NCBI RefSeq assembly: GCF_030056705.1
Contig: NZ_JASHIC010000010.1
Span: 124,001-188,000, forward strand
Direction of reading: 5' to 3'
Length of the DNA: 64,000 bases
Source: Flectobacillus longus
GTDB taxonomy: Bacteria > Bacteroidota > Bacteroidia > Cytophagales > Spirosomataceae
Below the pieces are notes generated by a model. The model made no database searches. It saw only the letters and a program-made list of their open reading frames with translations, and was not told the DNA's origin. Position 1 is the first letter of the stretch, and each line of letters starts with the position of its first letter. Positions 1-8,108 of this stretch are shown piece by piece. The position numbers and the translations under genes were made by a program.

Positions 1-1173
1 CACGTTTGGGATGTCGATGGCAACGAGTATATCGACTACAATGCTGCGATAGGTCCAGTATCTTTGGGCTATTGCTATCCAGCGGTTGATGAGGCCATCC
101 AAAGCCAATTAGCGGATGGCATTTCATTCTCTCTGACGCACCCTTTAGAAGTAGAATTGTCAGAACTGATTCAAGATATTATTCCAAATGCTGAAGCAGT
201 CAAAATCTCCAAAATGGGAGCAGATGTCTGTTCGGCGGCGATTCGTGTATCACGTGCTTTTACAGGTCGTGAAAAAATCTTCTGTTGTGGCTATCACGGT
301 TGGCATGATTGGTATATCGGTATTACAAGTCGTAATGCAGGTGTGCCTGAAAGTACTCAAAATATGACTTATACTTTCGAATACAATGACATCGAAAGTA
401 TTCGTGCAGCCTTGGATGAAGATGTAGCAGCAGTGATTTTAGAGCCATTTATTTTTGAAGCGCCTAAAAATAATTTCCTTCAAGAATTAGCCGAAGCTTG
501 TCGTGAAAATGGCACTTTGTTGATTTTTGATGAAATGTGGACAGGTTTTCGTATTGCCTTGGGTGGTGCGCAAGAATATTTTCAAGTAAAACCAGACTTA
601 GCAGTTTATTCAAAAGCTTGTGCTAATGGAATGCCAATTGCCTTATTGACGGGTCGTGCCGATGTGATGGAGCTTTTCAATAAAGAAGTATTTAGTTATA
701 CCACTTTTGGTGGCGAAACCTTGTCATTGGCAGCTTGTATTGCAACCATTCGTGAATTACAGGAAAAAAATGTCCCAGCTTATTTAGCCGAAAAAGGAGC
801 GATTTTACAACAAGGATATAACCAGATTGCAGAGGAGTTTGGCTTATCAGCATTTACCAAATGTATCGGCTATCCATGTCGCTCTATGGTAACATTTAGT
901 CCCGAAGCGGGCAATGGCTTAGAGCTAAAAACACTCATGCAACAAGAAATGATTAAGCGTGGTATCCTATGGGCAGGTTTTCATAACATGTGCTACAGCC
1001 ATACCGACGAAGATATTGCTTATACTTTGTCTGCTTATCGTGATGTGATGCCAATCATGAAAAAAGCCATTCTCGAAAAAGATGCGATGCCATTGATTCG
1101 CGGAGAAGTGTTGGAAGCTGTTTTTAGAAAAACCTCAAACTACAATATCAAACCTGCTTTGCAGAAAGCCTAA
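1..1173 (+). CDS. Class III PLP aminotransferase (GSA-aminomutase-like), 5' partial
   Basis: The reading frame is open from base 1, so the start codon lies upstream of the window and about 390 residues are visible. The fold is the glutamate-1-semialdehyde aminotransferase type: DEMWTGFR corresponds to the family DExxTGFR motif, and the SKACANG segment carries the presumed PLP-binding lysine. The next gene starts 2 bases after the stop. With an SDR, a KdsC-like phosphatase and a NeuB-family synthase following on the same strand, it most likely aminates a sugar precursor of a nonulosonic-acid-like surface glycan rather than serving haem synthesis. The substrate is inferred from context only. 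The missing upstream neighbour would be expected to be a CMP-sugar synthetase. Confidence 0.85.
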   Translation, partial: HVWDVDGNEYIDYNAAIGPVSLGYCYPAVDEAIQSQLADGISFSLTHPLEVELSELIQDIIPNAEAVKISKMGADVCSAAIRVSRAFTGREKIFCCGYHGWHDWYIGITSRNAGVPESTQNMTYTFEYNDIESIRAALDEDVAAVILEPFIFEAPKNNFLQELAEACRENGTLLIFDEMWTGFRIALGGAQEYFQVKPDLAVYSKACANGMPIALLTGRADVMELFNKEVFSYTTFGGETLSLAACIATIRELQEKNVPAYLAEKGAILQQGYNQIAEEFGLSAFTKCIGYPCRSMVTFSPEAGNGLELKTLMQQEMIKRGILWAGFHNMCYSHTDEDIAYTLSAYRDVMPIMKKAILEKDAMPLIRGEVLEAVFRKTSNYNIKPALQKA

Positions 1174-1175
1174 CA

Positions 1176-2015
1176 ATGAATCAGCTTATCTCGAATCCCT
1201 CTTTGGCTGTACCCCAATTGTTCTCATTGGCAGGTAAAACGGCTATTGTTACAGGTGCTACAGGATTGATCGGACAAAAACACTGTGAAGCACTCGCTGC
1301 CGCAGGTGCCAACGTGGTAGTAGCCGATGTTCTAGAATTACAAGCCAAAGGCCTAGCCAATCAATTAGGCGAAAAGCATATCGGTTTAAAACTCGATGTA
1401 ACAAACCCTAACAGTTTAGAAAAAGCCAAAGCGACTATCCTCGAAAAATATGGCTCAATCGATGTATTAGTCAACAATGCGGCTATCAACGATATGTTCG
1501 AAAACCCATTGATGGCAAAAGAATTGTCCGCTTTTGAAAACTATCCTTTGGAGTCTTTCCGAAAATCACTTGAAGTAAATGTCCTTGGGGTCTTTTTATG
1601 CTCTCAAATATTTGGTTCAGTAATGGCTGAGGCGGGTACTGGTAGTATTATCAACATCGCTTCTACCTACGGTATGGTGGGTCCTGATCAACAAATTTAC
1701 CGTGACGAAAATGGGGAACAGAGTTTTTTCAAATCTCCTTCGTATCCAACAACCAAAGGTGCTGTACTCAACTTCACTCGCTTTTTGGCAGCCTACTGGG
1801 GACACAAAGGCGTGCGTGTGAATACGCTATCGCCAGGAGGTGTTGAAAACGGTCAGAACGAATTTTTTATCAAAAACTACACAAATAAAACTCCACTCGG
1901 TCGTATGGCTCAGCCTAACGATTATCAAGGTGCATTAGTATTTCTTGCTTCTGATGCTTCGGCTTACATGACGGGCGCCAACCTAGTGGTCGATGGCGGG
2001 TGGACAAGCATTTAG
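1176..2015 (+). CDS. Short-chain dehydrogenase/reductase (SDR), surface-sugar cluster
   Basis: A 279-residue classical SDR. The Rossmann nucleotide motif TGATGLIG is near residue 27, NNAA follows, and the catalytic set is a Ser in INIAST with a Tyr and Lys in SPSYPTTKGA. The segment between Ser and Tyr is longer than usual (about 25 residues), as in PtmA-like SDRs of flagellin-glycan loci. The start is 2 bases after the aminotransferase stop, so the two are probably translationally coupled. It probably oxidises or reduces a sugar or nonulosonate intermediate with NAD(P)H; the exact substrate cannot be read from sequence. Confidence 0.88.
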   Translation: MNQLISNPSLAVPQLFSLAGKTAIVTGATGLIGQKHCEALAAAGANVVVADVLELQAKGLANQLGEKHIGLKLDVTNPNSLEKAKATILEKYGSIDVLVNNAAINDMFENPLMAKELSAFENYPLESFRKSLEVNVLGVFLCSQIFGSVMAEAGTGSIINIASTYGMVGPDQQIYRDENGEQSFFKSPSYPTTKGAVLNFTRFLAAYWGHKGVRVNTLSPGGVENGQNEFFIKNYTNKTPLGRMAQPNDYQGALVFLASDASAYMTGANLVVDGGWTSI

Positions 2016-2086
2016 AGTTTTGAATTTTGAGTGTAGAGTTTTGAAATAGCTACAATGTTCAAGTGAGCTCAACCACAAATTACTCA

Positions 2087-2599
2087 ATGGAAAAATTACA
2101 ACATATAAAATTGCTCCTTACCGACTGTGACGGCGTTTTGACCGATGCAGGAGTGTATTATGGAGAAAATGGCGAGGTATTGAAAAAATTCAATATCCGT
2201 GATGGGATGGGTGTCGAACGTTTACGCAACAGACAAATTGCAACGGGAATTATCACTGGCGAGCTTTCGCCTTCTGTACGCAAGCGTGCCGAAAAGCTCA
2301 AGATTACCGAATTGCACATGGGTATTAAGGATAAGCTGGCGGTACTCCAACAAATATTAGTGAATCGTAATATCCTGCCCGAACAAATTGCCTATATCGG
2401 TGACGATGTCAACGACCTCGAAATCATGAAGCACGTAGGATTTACGGCTTGTCCAGCCGATGCGCTCAAGCAAGTGCGTAGCCAAGTAGACTATATCTGC
2501 GAAGCCAAAGGTGGCGAAGGATGCTTCCGCGAACTAGCTGAACTTATTTTAGAAGCACAGACTCAAGAAGTGATAACTGAAATTTTATTAGAAGCGTAA
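2087..2599 (+). CDS. KdsC-like HAD phosphatase (nonulosonate/Kdo 8-phosphate type)
   Basis: About 170 residues, the size of KdsC. HAD motif I is DCDGVLTD near the N-terminus, motif II is in ITGE, a lysine follows in KDK, and motif IV is GDDVNDLEIM. These short cap-less HADs are tetrameric phosphatases that dephosphorylate Kdo-8-P or sialic-acid-9-P-like products. The ATG at 2087 is chosen because it places motif I about 13 residues from the start; an in-frame GTG at 2063 would add eight residues. It lies directly before the NeuB-family synthase, so it probably removes phosphate from that enzyme's product. It could also be a KDN-9-P phosphatase. Confidence 0.85.
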   Translation: MEKLQHIKLLLTDCDGVLTDAGVYYGENGEVLKKFNIRDGMGVERLRNRQIATGIITGELSPSVRKRAEKLKITELHMGIKDKLAVLQQILVNRNILPEQIAYIGDDVNDLEIMKHVGFTACPADALKQVRSQVDYICEAKGGEGCFRELAELILEAQTQEVITEILLEA

Positions 2600-2602
2600 A
2601 AC

Positions 2603-2690
2603 AAGGGGTTAGGGGAGAGGCACTAGTCATCAGTATATAAATACTCCTTGCCTGATGCCTCTTTGCCTAATGCCTCAAAAACTAATAACA
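2603..2690. repeat. Family C repeat before the NeuB-family gene
   Basis: AAGGGGTTAGGGGAGAGGCA, then CACTAGTCATCAGTATATAA, then the inverse TGCCTGATGCCTCTTTGCCT and AATGCCTCAAAA. It separates the KdsC-like and NeuB-family genes within one cluster, so the element is tolerated inside an apparent operon. Confidence 0.7.
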
Positions 2691-2694
2691 ACGC

Positions 2695-3600
2695 ATGAAA
2701 TCAATTGAACTTAACACAGGAAAAGTAATTGGCGAAGGTGCGCCATGTTACATCATTGCAGAAATTGGTATCAATCACAATGGCTCGATTGATATTGCTA
2801 AAAAACTCATCGACGAGGCAGTCAATGCTAGAGTGGATGCGGTGAAATTCCAGAAAAGAACTCCAGAAGTATGTGTGCCTCGCGACCAATGGGAAATCAT
2901 GCGTGATACACCGTGGGGACGTATGTCATATATCGACTACAAACGCAAGACTGAATTTGGCGCAGTAGAGTTTTCGATTATCGATCAGTATTGCAAAGAG
3001 CGTGGAATGGATTGGTTTGTTTCGGCTTGGGATGTAGAATCTGTAGATTTTATGGAGCAGTTCGAAACACCTTTGTACAAATTGGCTTCAGCGTCGTTGA
3101 CAGACTTTGAATTGATTGAGCGTATTTTGAAAACGGGTCGCCCGTTGATGATTTCAACAGGGATGTCTACGCAAAATGAAATCGTAGAAACAGTTCGTTT
3201 TATCCTAGATTTTGACCCTGAATATCCTTTATCAATTGCTCACGCAACTTCGGCTTATCCTTGTAAGCCTGAAGAATTGAATTTGAATATGATTCATACC
3301 TTGAGCAATATGTTCCCTAATCACCCTATTGGGTATTCTGGACATGAAACTGGCTTGGCAACTACCGTAGCAGCAGTGGCAATGGGTGCAACTTTTGTAG
3401 AAAGACACTTTACGCTTGACCGTGCTATGTGGGGTTCTGACCATGCTGCGTCGGTCGAACCACAAGGTTTGGCGCGTTTAGTCAAAGATATTCGTGATGT
3501 CGAAATTGCAAGCGGCGACGGTGTCAAAAAGGTATATGATTCTGAAGTAGGTCAGATGAAAAAATTAAGAAAGCATATTTCTGCTGAGTATAATAAATAG
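2695..3600 (+). CDS. NeuB-family nonulosonate synthase lacking the SAF domain
   Basis: 301 residues matching the TIM barrel of N-acetylneuraminate/legionaminate/pseudaminate synthases: AEIGINHNG near residue 22, KFQKRTPE, then STGM and GYSGHETG, with metal- and PEP-binding residues in the expected order. These enzymes condense PEP with a six-carbon sugar to make a nine-carbon acid. The usual C-terminal antifreeze-like SAF domain (about 60 residues) is absent: the protein ends about 15 residues after the barrel. It is the last gene of the cluster and is followed by a hairpin terminator. The product is a nonulosonic acid by family, but the specific sugar is unknown. Confidence 0.88.
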   Translation: MKSIELNTGKVIGEGAPCYIIAEIGINHNGSIDIAKKLIDEAVNARVDAVKFQKRTPEVCVPRDQWEIMRDTPWGRMSYIDYKRKTEFGAVEFSIIDQYCKERGMDWFVSAWDVESVDFMEQFETPLYKLASASLTDFELIERILKTGRPLMISTGMSTQNEIVETVRFILDFDPEYPLSIAHATSAYPCKPEELNLNMIHTLSNMFPNHPIGYSGHETGLATTVAAVAMGATFVERHFTLDRAMWGSDHAASVEPQGLARLVKDIRDVEIASGDGVKKVYDSEVGQMKKLRKHISAEYNK

Positions 3601-3655
3601 CTATTGGCTTTCGGCTATCAGCCTTTGGGCGGAAAACCGAAAGCGCAAAGCTTAT
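3601..3655. repeat. AGCTATTGGCT-type repeat (family E)
   Basis: GCTATTGGCTTTCGGCTATC and AGCCTTTGGGCGG face CCGAAAGCGCAAAGCT. The word set recurs inverted at 9560-9597 (GCTGATAGCCGATAGCCAA). Confidence 0.6.
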
Positions 3656-3670
3656 AGTCAATACCTCAAA

Positions 3671-3702
3671 AAAGACCTATAGATATAACTCTGTAGGTCT
3701 TT
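3671..3702. terminator. Hairpin after the surface-sugar cluster
   Basis: AAAGACCTATAG and CTGTAGGTCTTT form a 12-bp stem (one G-T pair) around an 8-base loop, 70 bases after the NeuB-family stop. It fits a factor-independent terminator or bidirectional hairpin; the T-run is short. Confidence 0.6.
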
Positions 3703-3730
3703 GTGCTAAAAAACGGAACCCTTTATTTTC

Positions 3731-4594
3731 ATGACAACGGTTGAAATTACCACGCTGATTTTGGTAGTTTGGATTGTACTAATTATTACGCTCGAAAGAC
3801 TTTTTCCTTATCGCAAAGGACTTCCTTTTTTCAGAGAAGGCTTTTGGGTTGATTTGGTTTGGTACACCCTAATTCAAAGCTATTTTCTCAAAATTCTTAT
3901 TTTTCAATATATCATTGAGCCTATTCATCTGGCTTATCCTTGGTCTTCTTGGGTGTCGGTGAGTCATTGGCCTTTGGCATTACAGGTGTTCTTTTTTCTG
4001 GTAACCCATGATTTTTATATCTATTGGTTTCACCGATTTCAACACGCCAATGCCTTCTTTTGGCGGACACACGAGGCGCATCATTCGGGTAAAAATGTGG
4101 ATTTTCTGAGTGGTTCACGCTCGCATATTGTCGAGATTATTATCAATCAAAGTGTCGAGTTTTTACCGATTATTTTGCTAGGAGCATCGCCCGAAGTATT
4201 ACCGATAAAAGCCTTGTTTGATGCCATGTTTGGCATGTTTATTCATAGTAATCTTGATGTTAAACTGGGGAAATGGAAATACCTTTTCAACTCACCTGAG
4301 TTACATCTTTGGCATCATGCTAATTATAAGGAGGTATTTCATGCCAATTTCGCTACCAAATTTGCTGTATGGGATTATCTCTTTAAAACAGTATATAACC
4401 CCAACCAAAAGCCAGGGAATGCCCCTGAAAACTGGGGATTATACTATGATTTTCCCAAAGATTATTTCCTACAACATGCTTTTTCAGTTAAAAGATTTGA
4501 AGAAAAAAAGCTATTGAAATATCCGTTATTCAGAAAGTATTATTTCTTCAGAATCAATCTTTGGAACTGGTTTTTGCAGAAAATAAAAAGATAA
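3731..4594 (+). CDS. Sterol desaturase / fatty acid hydroxylase superfamily protein
   Basis: 287 residues, an integral membrane di-iron oxygenase. Three histidine clusters are visible in the family order: HDFYIYWFHRFQH near residue 95, HEAHHS near 114 and HLWHH near 190. Hydrophobic stretches lie at about residues 5-25, 45-60, 80-95 and 140-165. Members hydroxylate or desaturate lipids (sterols, sphingolipids, carotenoids) using O2; the substrate here cannot be assigned. It is transcribed alone, between the terminator at 3671-3702 and the repeat at 4605-4673. Confidence 0.85.
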   Translation: MTTVEITTLILVVWIVLIITLERLFPYRKGLPFFREGFWVDLVWYTLIQSYFLKILIFQYIIEPIHLAYPWSSWVSVSHWPLALQVFFFLVTHDFYIYWFHRFQHANAFFWRTHEAHHSGKNVDFLSGSRSHIVEIIINQSVEFLPIILLGASPEVLPIKALFDAMFGMFIHSNLDVKLGKWKYLFNSPELHLWHHANYKEVFHANFATKFAVWDYLFKTVYNPNQKPGNAPENWGLYYDFPKDYFLQHAFSVKRFEEKKLLKYPLFRKYYFFRINLWNWFLQKIKR

Positions 4595-4604
4595 CAATAG
4601 CGAG

Positions 4605-4673
4605 TTAGACGTAATATGTTATGTCTCTACAACATCATAAATCTATGATAGACGTAACATGTTACGTCTCTAC
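4605..4673. repeat. Tandem AGACGTAA/TTACGTCT palindromes (intergenic family B)
   Basis: Two palindromic units lie head to tail. The first, 4605-4630, is imperfect. The second contains a perfect 20-bp palindrome (4650-4669, AGACGTAACATGTTACGTCT) followed by CTAC. They are followed at 4690-4720 by several TCACTCAAT words just before the next start codon. The same units occur near 11319, 22231, 22399, 31078 and 31198, with diverged forms near 32951 and 56981. Confidence 0.8.
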
Positions 4674-4726
4674 TGCGGTTTTTAAATTATCACTCAATCA
4701 CAACCCACTCAATCACTCAATAATTC

Positions 4727-5095
4727 ATGCAATGGATTTATTTATTAATTGCCGCAGCATTTGAAGCCGCATGGACATTTTCGTTGAAATATCTTGATTT
4801 TCAAAAAATCAAAACTATTCAATGGAATACAGCTTTCTCCATGAATACTTGGGTGCTTATTTCGCCTTTGCTGGGATATATCTTTTTTGGGATAGGGAAT
4901 ATTTACTTTTTTGCTTTGGCACTCAAAATGCTTCCTACAGCCGTGGCTATGGCCGTTTGGACAGCCCTTGCCTTGGTTTTTATCAAACTAGCAGATGTTT
5001 TTATTTTACATGAAAAATGGGTTTGGCAAGAAATCGGATGGATAGCCTTGATAGCGATTGGTATTGTAGGGTTGAAAACAACAGGAAAAGCCTGA
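4727..5095 (+). CDS. Small multidrug resistance (SMR) / Gdx-like exporter
   Basis: 122 residues with four predicted membrane helices. The conserved proton/substrate glutamate is E13 in AAFEAAWTFSLKY, which resembles the SugE/Gdx guanidinium exporter (LEVVWAVGLKY) more than EmrE. A second signature, ALKMLPTAVAMAVWTAL, matches the helix-3 region, and the protein ends with GIVGLKTTG. It is slightly longer than the usual 105-110 residues because of the loop after helix 1. It probably exports a small cation such as guanidinium as a dimer; no guanidine riboswitch is evident upstream. A hairpin follows the stop. Confidence 0.8.
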   Translation: MQWIYLLIAAAFEAAWTFSLKYLDFQKIKTIQWNTAFSMNTWVLISPLLGYIFFGIGNIYFFALALKMLPTAVAMAVWTALALVFIKLADVFILHEKWVWQEIGWIALIAIGIVGLKTTGKA

Positions 5096-5102
5096 AAACA
5101 AA

Positions 5103-5129
5103 AAACGGTAAGACAAAGCCTTACCGTTT
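5103..5129 (+). terminator. Terminator after the SMR gene
   Basis: AAACGGTAAG and CTTACCGTTT form a perfect 10-bp stem with a 7-base loop, 8 bases after the stop codon. The 180 bases beyond it hold only GCCTA-type repeat words near 5281-5310. Confidence 0.7.
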
Positions 5130-5310
5130 ATAAACGAGAACCACTTATTTCATAACTAGCTACCAAAAAAAATATTCTCAGTGCATGACGTAATAGATGA
5201 GGGAAACTACTGCAATTTGGAAATATGAGAACTTAGAATGAGGTAAGACCTAAAAGGACTTAATGTTAAAGACCTTGTCTAATGCCTACAGCTTATAGCC
5301 TAAAGCATAC

Positions 5311-6228
5311 TTAATAACTTATATAAGTATTGGTAAACGAACCATCGTCATAAAGGTCGATGATGGCATAGCCTGCTTCGGTATGCTGGTACTTGCCAAA
5401 CCACCATCTGCCAGATACAGCGCCATTACAACAGTAAGAAACGCCATTATAGTCTACTCGGTCGGTTAGGTGAATATGTCCTGAAACAGCTAATTTTACA
5501 TTTTTATGGTCGTCAAAAAGATTCGAAATACGTTTGGCATCAGTGTGCATCCAACTGCCCGGTACTTCCCATTTGCCGTTATTGCTATTGTCGCCATCGA
5601 AAAATACGCAAGCTGCTAAAATCGGAATATGTGAAATCACCATCACGGGCTTGTCGTCGGGAGTGGCTTTTAAGGTTGACTTTAGCCAGTCGTATTGTTC
5701 ATCGTCGAGGTGTGCCGTGTACCACGAGCCGTCTTTCTTACGTTGGACGCTATCGAGCATTACAAAACGCCACTGGTCGGTGTCATGCGAGTAATAGCGT
5801 TTGTGCATAGACATTTCGTCCATAGCCCATTTTTTACCGTCCTCGAAGGTTTTGAAACTATCACCTTCGCAACAGATATCGTGGTTGCCCACACAACTGA
5901 TTACAGGTAAATTATTTTCACTTTTGAGTACTTCATTAAAAAGCTTCCATTGTTTGTCTGCATTGTGTGGTGTGCGTTTATGAGCATCCATCACACAGTC
6001 ACCAGAGTTGATAATAAGGTCTGGTTTGACATCCAAAGACTGAATATGGTGTAAGCAACGTTCAAAGCCTTTTGCCGCTCCAATCAAAGGTTGGATATGC
6101 ACATCGGTAATATGAGCTACACGAAGTACACGTTTAGGAGCGCTGGGTTTTTGAGCATTTGCCAACGAAGGAAGTGATAAACCTCCTGCGGTAAGAGCCA
6201 ATTGTCGAAGTAAATCTCTTCTTTGCAT
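5311..6228 (-). CDS. Tat-exported calcineurin-like metallophosphoesterase
   Basis: 305 residues. The N-terminus MQRRDLLRQLALTAGG is a twin-arginine signal followed by a hydrophobic stretch and an Ala-rich cleavage region (ANAQK). All metallophosphatase motifs are present: ITDVH (D-x-H), GDCVMD, GNHD, SHIP and SGHIH. The protein is therefore a periplasmic dinuclear-metal phosphoesterase, in the group of 3',5'-cyclic nucleotide phosphodiesterase/ICC-like enzymes. The substrate is unknown. It is transcribed alone on the minus strand, divergent from the GH1 gene. Confidence 0.88.
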   Translation of the reverse strand: MQRRDLLRQLALTAGGLSLPSLANAQKPSAPKRVLRVAHITDVHIQPLIGAAKGFERCLHHIQSLDVKPDLIINSGDCVMDAHKRTPHNADKQWKLFNEVLKSENNLPVISCVGNHDICCEGDSFKTFEDGKKWAMDEMSMHKRYYSHDTDQWRFVMLDSVQRKKDGSWYTAHLDDEQYDWLKSTLKATPDDKPVMVISHIPILAACVFFDGDNSNNGKWEVPGSWMHTDAKRISNLFDDHKNVKLAVSGHIHLTDRVDYNGVSYCCNGAVSGRWWFGKYQHTEAGYAIIDLYDDGSFTNTYISY

Positions 6229-6621
6229 AATATGCGATTGCTTGGTTAGAAATAGCTAACAAGTAGTGCTTGGCTAACACCTCTACCTCCTCAGAAGCAC
6301 AGTGCAAAATTGTGATTTTAGTATAACTTGATGATTTGTAATAAGTTAAGAATTTGTAAAAAGAGGAGGCTCAATATAAATTTCTTGTCAAATTTTGGAG
6401 ACTTCGTGGAAACTTAAATACAATCAAAGAAGATTTAACATAAACAATTCACAAAGTTTTTTTACTTTTGTCGCCCTTTAAAGAAATATAAAAGTGCTAG
6501 TTATCAGGAAGTTGGAGTGGGAAAGAATAAGTGCCTAGTAAAATTAAGACGATAACTTTACACTCAAAATTTACAACTCGTAATTCAGCATTAATGCTTA
6601 CAGTCAAAAAATAATAAAATT
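6229..6621. other. Divergent intergenic region between phosphoesterase and GH1 genes
   Basis: 393 bases without a gene. It must hold promoters for both neighbours. The only recognisable signal is TACTTTTG at 6463-6470 on the plus strand. No structured RNA or repeat word was seen. Confidence 0.5.
6463..6470 (+). promoter_or_regulatory. Candidate -7 box (TAnnTTTG) for GH1 gene
   Basis: TACTTTTG matches the Bacteroidota -7 consensus exactly, about 150 bases before the GH1 start. No clear TTG -33 element sits at the usual distance, so this is tentative. Confidence 0.35.
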
Positions 6622-8025
6622 ATGAACCATCAACAGTTGCGTAAGGAAGATTTTGGAAATGATTTTGTGTGGGGCATCGCAATGTCTGCCTTTCAGAACG
6701 AAGGTGCGTGGAATGAAGGAAATAAAAGTGAATCTATTTGGGATAGATTTAGCCATAAAAAAAATAAAATTTTAGATAAAACAAATGCCGATGTAACCAC
6801 CGACTTTTATCATCGCTACCGTGAGGATATTCGCCTGACCAAAGAATTAGGATTTGAAGCTTTTCGTTTTTCTTTTGCTTGGGCAAGAATCCTACCCAAT
6901 GGCATTGGTACGGTCAATTGTGAAGGAATCGAGTTTTATCATAAAGTGATAGATACCTGTTTGGAATTTGGTTTAGAGCCTTGGCCAACGATTTATCACT
7001 GGGATTTACCTCAGATTTTGGAGGATATGGGTGGCTGGACCAACCGCCATATTGTAGATTGGTTTGTGGAATACTGTGAGGTATTGACCGAAGAATTTGG
7101 CTCAAAGGTAAAACATTGGATGGTGCTCAACGAACCAGCGGGTTTTACGGGCTTAGGCTATATGACGGGCTATCACGCACCTGGACGCATGGGAATGAGT
7201 AATTTTTTGCCAGCGGTTCACCATACAGCGCTGTGCCAAGCTGAAGGCGCTCGAATAATTCGTAGAAATGTGCCAGATGCAGTGATTGGTACTACTTTTT
7301 CGTGCTCGCATATCGAACCACATACACATCGCTATGCCGACTTGAAGGCCGCCAGAAAGGTTGATGCTTTGCTCAATCGTTTGTTTTTAGAGCCTGCCTT
7401 GGGGCTAGGATACCCTATCGAAGATTTACCATTTCTGAAAACCATGATGAAAAAGCATGTTTTTGAAGGAGATATGGAGCGATTGGCTTTTGATTTTGAT
7501 TTTATCGGTATCCAAAACTATTTTAAATTGGTGATGGAAAGCGCTTGGTGGATGCCCTATATCAATGCCATGGAAGTAAAACCTCACAAGCGTGGCGTGC
7601 ATCATACAACGGATTTGGGCTGGGAGGTATCGCCAGATGGAATGTATGAAATTATCAAGAAATTTGCTTCGTATCCTCAAATCAAGCAGTTGATTATTAC
7701 TGAAAATGGAGCTGCATTTAAAGATACTCTTCGTCATGGCGAGATACATGACCCCGAGCGAACAGCTTTTTATCAAACATATTTACAGAGTATTTTAAAA
7801 GCAAAGCAAGAAGGTATCAATCTGGGAGGATATTTGGCGTGGACGCTAACCGATAATTTTGAATGGAGAGAAGGTTATCAACCCAAATTTGGCTTGGTAT
7901 ATGTAGATTTCGAAACCCAAGAAAGAATCGTAAAAAGCTCTGGAAAATGGTTTAAGGAATTTTTAACAGCCGAAAAAGAACATCAGCAAGCAGATACTTT
8001 AGTTTCGGAAAAAGTTATTTGTTAA
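6622..8025 (+). CDS. Family GH1 beta-glycosidase
   Basis: 467 residues, a full-length GH1 TIM barrel. The acid/base glutamate is E171 in VLNEPAG and the nucleophile is E361 in IITENGAA. The substrate-binding Gln (SAFQNEG) and the YHWDLPQ segment are present. No signal peptide is seen, so it acts in the cytoplasm on imported beta-glucosides, beta-galactosides or similar disaccharides. Both catalytic residues are intact. It is convergent with the coiled-coil gene, and a long hairpin separates the two. Confidence 0.95.
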   Translation: MNHQQLRKEDFGNDFVWGIAMSAFQNEGAWNEGNKSESIWDRFSHKKNKILDKTNADVTTDFYHRYREDIRLTKELGFEAFRFSFAWARILPNGIGTVNCEGIEFYHKVIDTCLEFGLEPWPTIYHWDLPQILEDMGGWTNRHIVDWFVEYCEVLTEEFGSKVKHWMVLNEPAGFTGLGYMTGYHAPGRMGMSNFLPAVHHTALCQAEGARIIRRNVPDAVIGTTFSCSHIEPHTHRYADLKAARKVDALLNRLFLEPALGLGYPIEDLPFLKTMMKKHVFEGDMERLAFDFDFIGIQNYFKLVMESAWWMPYINAMEVKPHKRGVHHTTDLGWEVSPDGMYEIIKKFASYPQIKQLIITENGAAFKDTLRHGEIHDPERTAFYQTYLQSILKAKQEGINLGGYLAWTLTDNFEWREGYQPKFGLVYVDFETQERIVKSSGKWFKEFLTAEKEHQQADTLVSEKVIC

Positions 8026-8029
8026 GTGA

Positions 8030-8077
8030 TGAATTGTGAATGGTGTATTTTAGTACTGATACATCATTCACAATTCA
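8030..8077. terminator. Long convergent hairpin
   Basis: An 18-bp stem with one G-T pair (8030-8047 with 8060-8077) and a 12-base loop, starting 5 bases after the GH1 stop. It lies between two convergent genes and can serve both. The arms use TGAATTGTGAATG and its inverse, related to the TCACTCAAT-type words that follow up to 8099. Confidence 0.65.
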
Positions 8078-8108
8078 CCCAATCACTAAATCACTCAATA
8101 GTAAGAGC

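Noticed and set aside
1-1173. HemL of haem synthesis
   Set aside because: The aminotransferase is GSA-aminomutase-like, but it is embedded in a sugar-acid cluster with no haem genes nearby.
5534-5983. Plus-strand ORFs antisense to the metallophosphoesterase
   Set aside because: They are frame shadows of a gene with clear motifs on the other strand and show no start signal or protein features.
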